The notes under the pieces: generated by a model
Database searches by the model: none
The model's input: the letters and a program-made list of their open reading frames with translations, nothing else
What the model was told of the DNA's origin: nothing
Program-made: the position numbers and the translations under genes
In this document: piece by piece, positions 6,500 to 9,340 of the stretch
Numbering within the stretch: position 1 is the stretch's first letter
How the letters are laid out: the number at the start of each line of letters is the position of its first letter
Origin: Cyclobacteriaceae bacterium
Lineage (GTDB): Bacteria > Bacteroidota > Bacteroidia > Cytophagales > Cyclobacteriaceae
NCBI GenBank assembly: GCA_013140395.1
Contig: JABFSY010000215.1
Coordinates: forward strand, 1-9,340
DNA length: 9,340 nucleotides
Direction: 5' to 3'

Positions 6500-6664
6500 A
6501 TGCATAAAAAACAAAACCTACCTACTAAAACCTGTGTCGTTTGTGCCCGTCCATTTACCTGGAGAAAAAAATGGGAGAAGGTTTGGGACGAAGTGAAATA
6601 CTGTAGCGACCGATGCAGGAATGGACGGAGTCAAGCTAATCGTGCTGCCTCTTCCACTACATAA
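6500..6664 (+). CDS. DUF2256 small zinc-finger-like protein
   Basis: A 54-residue protein opening [21 protein letters not shown], followed by [19 protein letters not shown]. This is the hallmark of DUF2256: CxxC (C12, C15) and CxxxC (C35, C39) around a Trp-rich basic centre (W21, W25, W29), likely a single zinc-binding fold. The function is unknown. From memory, DUF2256 genes often sit beside cryptochrome/photolyase genes in proteobacteria and Bacteroidota, which fits this location. The start is fixed by the conserved MHKK opening and an A-rich leader (AATAAAAAA). The gene is followed after only 8 bp by the convergent regulator gene, with no room for a terminator between them. Confidence 0.85.
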   Translation: MHKKQNLPTKTCVVCARPFTWRKKWEKVWDEVKYCSDRCRNGRSQANRAASSTT

Positions 6665-6672
6665 CAAAGCAG

Positions 6673-7443
6673 CTAAAAATCTCGGCCGAGCCCACTCTTC
6701 AGTGCTTTAAAATATTTCTTCTTATTGAATTTGTAGAGATAAGGTGCTTTGTGTGCACCTCCGCTAAAATGTTTTTCTTTTCGATCCAGAATTTCATACG
6801 AGAGCATTTTGCGGTTGAAGTTCGCGCGATCGAGCTTTCGGCCTAAAATGGTTTCGTACAACGACTGGAGATTTTTCATGGTAAATTCTTCCGAAAGAAG
6901 ATTGTAGCCAATGGGTTGAAAGTTAAGCTTCAGCCGCATCTCTTCCAATGCTTTTTGGATAATCGCCTCATGATCCAATAATAGTTCTGGCAATTTGTCC
7001 AGATCATGCCACGTACAGGCCTGCGAAATTTCATCCGGCTGCGGACTGACATGAGCATATTCCACCAGAGCATAATACCCCACGGTAACAAAACGCTGTA
7101 GTGCCCAATGGTTCTTATCGTATCTCTGGTCTAAGGATTTAAGTGCTTTCACCAAGACTTCATTGCCAGATCGTTCCGGTTGGCCAAACGTATAGAACTG
7201 TTGAAGAAAGACTTCATCAAGACCCGTGCGCACTTTTAAGATGCGTGCAGCGGCCTCATCAATGTGCTCTTTTTTCATCACAAATCCTCCGGGCAGCATC
7301 CAGATATTTTTATCAACTACTTGCAAAAGCAAAACCTTCAACTGGTTTTCGTGAAACCCAAAAATCACATTGTCGATAGATATTCCCGGCAGATTTACTT
7401 TATGTCCGTGAAGCAGGAAGTCTTCAATAATGGTGTGGTTCAT
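6673..7443 (-). CDS. Nudix-fold winged-helix transcriptional regulator (NrtR/AraR-like)
   Basis: A 256-residue protein with an N-terminal Nudix domain (about 18-150) and a C-terminal winged helix (about 176-245, including YNLLSEEFTMKNLQSLYE, then LGRKLDRANFNRKML). The Nudix box starts correctly (G53, E59, R67, G74), but the catalytic REUxEE stretch reads RILKVR (67-72), so the acidic metal ligands are gone. This matches NrtR-type proteins in which the Nudix domain senses a ligand instead of hydrolysing it. In Bacteroidota, proteins of this architecture control sugar use (Bacteroides AraR for arabinose is the known case). It is transcribed away from a GH3 glycosidase with a palindrome between them, so that gene is the natural target. 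A promoter-like element at 7531-7563 flanks the palindrome, suggesting autoregulation. The effector sugar is not deducible. Confidence 0.88.
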   Translation of the reverse strand: MNHTIIEDFLLHGHKVNLPGISIDNVIFGFHENQLKVLLLQVVDKNIWMLPGGFVMKKEHIDEAAARILKVRTGLDEVFLQQFYTFGQPERSGNEVLVKALKSLDQRYDKNHWALQRFVTVGYYALVEYAHVSPQPDEISQACTWHDLDKLPELLLDHEAIIQKALEEMRLKLNFQPIGYNLLSEEFTMKNLQSLYETILGRKLDRANFNRKMLSYEILDRKEKHFSGGAHKAPYLYKFNKKKYFKALKSGLGRDF

Positions 7444-7516
7444 ATTATCTCACTACTTATTAAAGTTGCAATTTATGCTGATTTCAGCGAAACAGGGATT
7501 TTATCGCAAGTTTTAC

Positions 7517-7547
7517 TTTGAGGATTGTGTCAAATATATTACTATTG
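7517..7547 (+). promoter_or_regulatory. Candidate promoter of the GH3 gene
   Basis: TTTG (7517-7520), 19 bp, then TACTATTG (7540-7547), which matches TAnnTTTG in all but one fixed position. Transcription would start near 7553, about 30 nt before the GH3 start codon. The putative -7 element overlaps the left arm of the palindrome, so a bound regulator would block it. Confidence 0.5.
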
Positions 7548-7565
7548 TGTCATATTGACACAATA
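7524..7565. promoter_or_regulatory. Putative operator: palindrome plus a half-site
   Basis: TATTGTGTCA (7543-7552), TAT, TGACACAATA (7556-7565) is a perfect palindrome of 10-bp arms around 3 bp. A further ATTGTGTCA stands at 7524-7532, exactly 20 bp (about two helical turns) from the matching arm, so both lie on the same face of the helix. The site lies in the 138-bp gap between the regulator and the GH3 gene and overlaps the promoter-like elements of both. Confidence 0.75.
7531..7563 (-). promoter_or_regulatory. Candidate promoter of the Nudix-fold regulator
   Basis: On the minus strand TATATTTG (7538-7531) is an exact match to TAnnTTTG, with TTG (7563-7561) 22 bp upstream. The spacer contains nearly all of the operator palindrome, so occupancy should repress the regulator's own gene. 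The predicted leader is about 80 nt. Confidence 0.5.
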
Positions 7566-7581
7566 ATTTAACCATTTCTCT

Positions 7582-9340
7582 ATGATAGCCACAAAACGCC
7601 TTTTATTGGCTTTTCTACTGTTAAGTGCTAACGAAGTAGTGCAAGCGTAACAGAACCCTCCTCAATTGGGAAAAAATTCTTTACAAGAAGTCATTGCCGC
7701 AATGACTTTGGAGGAAAAAGTATCCATCTTAGTCGGTGGTGGAATGAATGTGCCGGGTATGCCCATGATGGGCGTTGGTGAACCAAGCGAGGCACAAAAG
7801 AGAGTGCGTGGTGCCGCAGGTACTATTGTTGGTATTCCACGATTAGGCATTCCTTCATTAGTCGTATGTGATGGCCCTGCCGGTATACATGCATTTAATG
7901 CCGGACAATCCAGACTATACTATGCTACGGCCTGGCCGATAGGAACTTTATTGGCATCTAGTTGGGATACTACCCTTGTGAAGAAAGTAGGAACTGCGTT
8001 CGGAAATGAAGCGAAAGAATATGGCATTGATATTTTGTTAGCACCCGGTTTAAATATTCACCGCAATCCGCTTGGCGGAAGAAACTTCGAATACTATTCT
8101 GAAGATCCTGTTATCACCGGCCACATTGCAGCTGCTATGGTAAATGGTATTCAAGGTAGTGGTGTAGGTGTTTCTGCAAAACACTTCTTTGCCAATAACC
8201 AGGAAACTAATCGCAATACCGTGAATACCATTGCCAGTGAAAGAGCCTTGCGCGAAATCTATTTGAAGGGATGGGAAATTGTAGTGAAGCAATCAAAACC
8301 TTGGACCATCATGAGTTCATATAACCTTGTCAATGGCAGCCACACCGCGGAGAACAAGGAACTTCTTACCACTATCTTACGCAACGAATGGGGCTATAAG
8401 GGATTTGTCATGACTGATTGGTTTGGCGGTCGAGATGCTGTCGCGATGATGAAAGCCGGAAACAATTTATTGATGCCAGGACTTCCTACTCAGAAGCAAG
8501 CCATAGTAGACGCAGTGAAGGGTGGCCAATTAGATGTGAAGGTATTGGATCAAAATGTGGCTGATATTCTAACGATCATCTTACAATCTCCGAGCTATAA
8601 AGGGTATAAATACTCGGACCAACCCAATCTGAAAAATAATGCGCAAATCGCTCGAGCAGCAGCAGCAGAAAGTATGGTGCTGTTAAAGAATAATAATGTG
8701 TTACCAATTGCAGTACAAAGTTCGGTAGCGTTGATCGCTAATAACGGTTATGAGTTAATTGCCGGTGGCACCGGTAGTGGTGACGTAACCAAAATGTATA
8801 CAGTGTCTTTGGCGGAAGGTCTCTTTCGGGCAGGATTTGTAGTTCATCCAGAGCTCTATCTAAACTACACGGTTCATTTGCAAACAGAATCTGCGAAAAG
8901 GCCAAAGAGAAGTATGATGGAAGAACTAATGTCACCGGCCGAACCTATTGAAGAATACACACTCAGCCCAGAACAATTAGCCAAAGCTGCTACTGCCTCC
9001 GATCATGCGATAATAAGTATTGGCAGAAATGCAGGCGAAGGTAGCGACCGTAAAGTAGAAGGTAATTTTACTCTAAAAGAAAATGAAAAAGTGCTGATCA
9101 AAAATGTGGCAGCTGCCTTTCATGCAAGAAATAAAAAAGTAATTGTGGTATTGAATATTGCTGGCCCCATGGAAGTAGTAAGCTGGCGAGATGAAGTGGA
9201 TGCTATTGTATTGGCATGGCAACCTGGTTTGGAGGGTGGCAACGCCATCGCTGACATTTTGAGTGGAAAAGTTAACCCATCCGGAAAGTTGGCAACAACA
9301 TTTCCAATCGCGTATGCCGATGAACCAACCGCAAAGAATT
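7582..9340 (+). pseudogene. GH3 glycosidase gene interrupted by a premature TAA (incomplete at right edge)
   Basis: The ATG at 7582 starts a clear signal peptide (MIATKRLLLAFLLLSANEVVQA, residues 1-22). The next codon, at 7648-7650, is TAA, followed in the same frame by QNPPQLGKNSLQEVI and 560-odd further codons without any stop. The leader and body are thus one gene with a single nonsense codon at the cleavage junction. CAA (Gln) to TAA, one C-to-T change, would restore a QAQQNP-type junction. Neighbouring genes also end in TAA, so a changed genetic code is not the cause. Either the strain has lost the enzyme, ribosomes read through or restart at 7702, or the base is a sequencing error. Confidence 0.75.
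7702..9340 (+). CDS. Glycoside hydrolase family 3 catalytic body (beta-glucosidase/xylosidase-like), partial
   Basis: Coordinates begin at the first ATG after the internal stop; native translation would begin at 7582. Numbering from 7582, the (beta/alpha)8 domain opens with MTLEEKVSIL and shows DGPAG (97-101), GRNFEYYSEDP (166-176), the substrate-binding pair K200/H201 in AKHFFANNQETNR, and the nucleophile D279 in GFVMTDWFGG. The second (alpha/beta sandwich) domain has AAAESMVLLKNNNVLP and GEGSDR (485-490), the loop that usually supplies the acid/base Glu (E486), then VLAWQPGLEGGNAIADIL. The enzyme would release beta-linked sugars from the non-reducing end of oligosaccharides, probably in the periplasm or outside. 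About 586 codons are in view; full GH3 enzymes of this type are near 750 residues, so the C-terminal fibronectin-III-like domain should lie beyond the edge. Substrate (glucoside, xyloside, arabinoside) is not resolved. Confidence 0.85.
   Translation, partial: MTLEEKVSILVGGGMNVPGMPMMGVGEPSEAQKRVRGAAGTIVGIPRLGIPSLVVCDGPAGIHAFNAGQSRLYYATAWPIGTLLASSWDTTLVKKVGTAFGNEAKEYGIDILLAPGLNIHRNPLGGRNFEYYSEDPVITGHIAAAMVNGIQGSGVGVSAKHFFANNQETNRNTVNTIASERALREIYLKGWEIVVKQSKPWTIMSSYNLVNGSHTAENKELLTTILRNEWGYKGFVMTDWFGGRDAVAMMKAGNNLLMPGLPTQKQAIVDAVKGGQLDVKVLDQNVADILTIILQSPSYKGYKYSDQPNLKNNAQIARAAAAESMVLLKNNNVLPIAVQSSVALIANNGYELIAGGTGSGDVTKMYTVSLAEGLFRAGFVVHPELYLNYTVHLQTESAKRPKRSMMEELMSPAEPIEEYTLSPEQLAKAATASDHAIISIGRNAGEGSDRKVEGNFTLKENEKVLIKNVAAAFHARNKKVIVVLNIAGPMEVVSWRDEVDAIVLAWQPGLEGGNAIADILSGKVNPSGKLATTFPIAYADEPTAKN

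Noticed and set aside
6681..6690. Perfect 10-bp palindrome CTCGGCCGAG
   Set aside because: It lies inside the last codons of the regulator gene (Leu-Gly-Arg), has no loop or T-tract, and is short enough to arise from codon use.
7648..7650. TAA as a reassigned or recoded codon
   Set aside because: Several neighbouring genes end in TAA at their expected family length, and no structure typical of recoding was seen after the codon, so a mutation or sequence error is simpler.

Overview
The window looks like a chromosomal segment from a member of the Bacteroidota, probably a Cytophagales-type environmental bacterium. The evidence is the moderate A+T content, the near absence of Shine-Dalgarno sequences, candidate promoters of the TTTG-N19-23-TAnnTTTG type, and protein families common in that phylum (a 58-residue Lacal_2735/DUF6435-like protein and a Nudix-fold sugar-type regulator). 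No tRNA, rRNA, CRISPR array, insertion sequence or phage gene was found.

Layout. (1) 1-68, minus: the first 22 codons of a gene that runs off the left edge, possibly an M20-type peptidase. (2) 222-1274, minus: a membrane fatty-acid desaturase with its own intrinsic terminator (165-201), a candidate promoter, and an unusual hairpin plus U-tract at the very start of its leader. (3) 1491-3196, plus: an overlapping ABC ATPase/membrane subunit pair of unknown substrate. (4) 3241-6664, plus: a co-directional block of a small Lacal_2735-like protein, a class I CPD photolyase, a 4-TM membrane protein of unknown function, a short-chain dehydrogenase/reductase lacking the catalytic Tyr, a flavin reductase-domain protein and a DUF2256 zinc-finger protein. 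A REP-like palindrome sits before the last gene. I read this block as a probable light/UV-repair-associated neighbourhood. (5) 6673-7443, minus: a Nudix-fold winged-helix regulator with a degenerate Nudix box, divergent from (6) 7582-9340, plus: a secreted GH3 glycosidase that runs off the right edge. Between them a 10+3+10 bp palindrome, with an extra half-site 20 bp away, overlaps two divergent promoter-like elements.

Two genes carry apparent lesions. The GH3 gene has one in-frame TAA at the signal-peptide junction, in an otherwise uninterrupted frame. The photolyase lacks a convincing start in its own frame, although an ideal stop/start overlap (TAATG) exists one frame away. They may be real mutations or single-base errors in the assembly.

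The clearest functional unit is the regulator/operator/GH3 arrangement: a ligand-sensing repressor or activator of a carbohydrate-degrading enzyme, probably autoregulated. The photolyase block is the most likely place for under-described biology, because the 4-TM protein, the Tyr-less reductase and the DUF2256 protein have no assigned role there.
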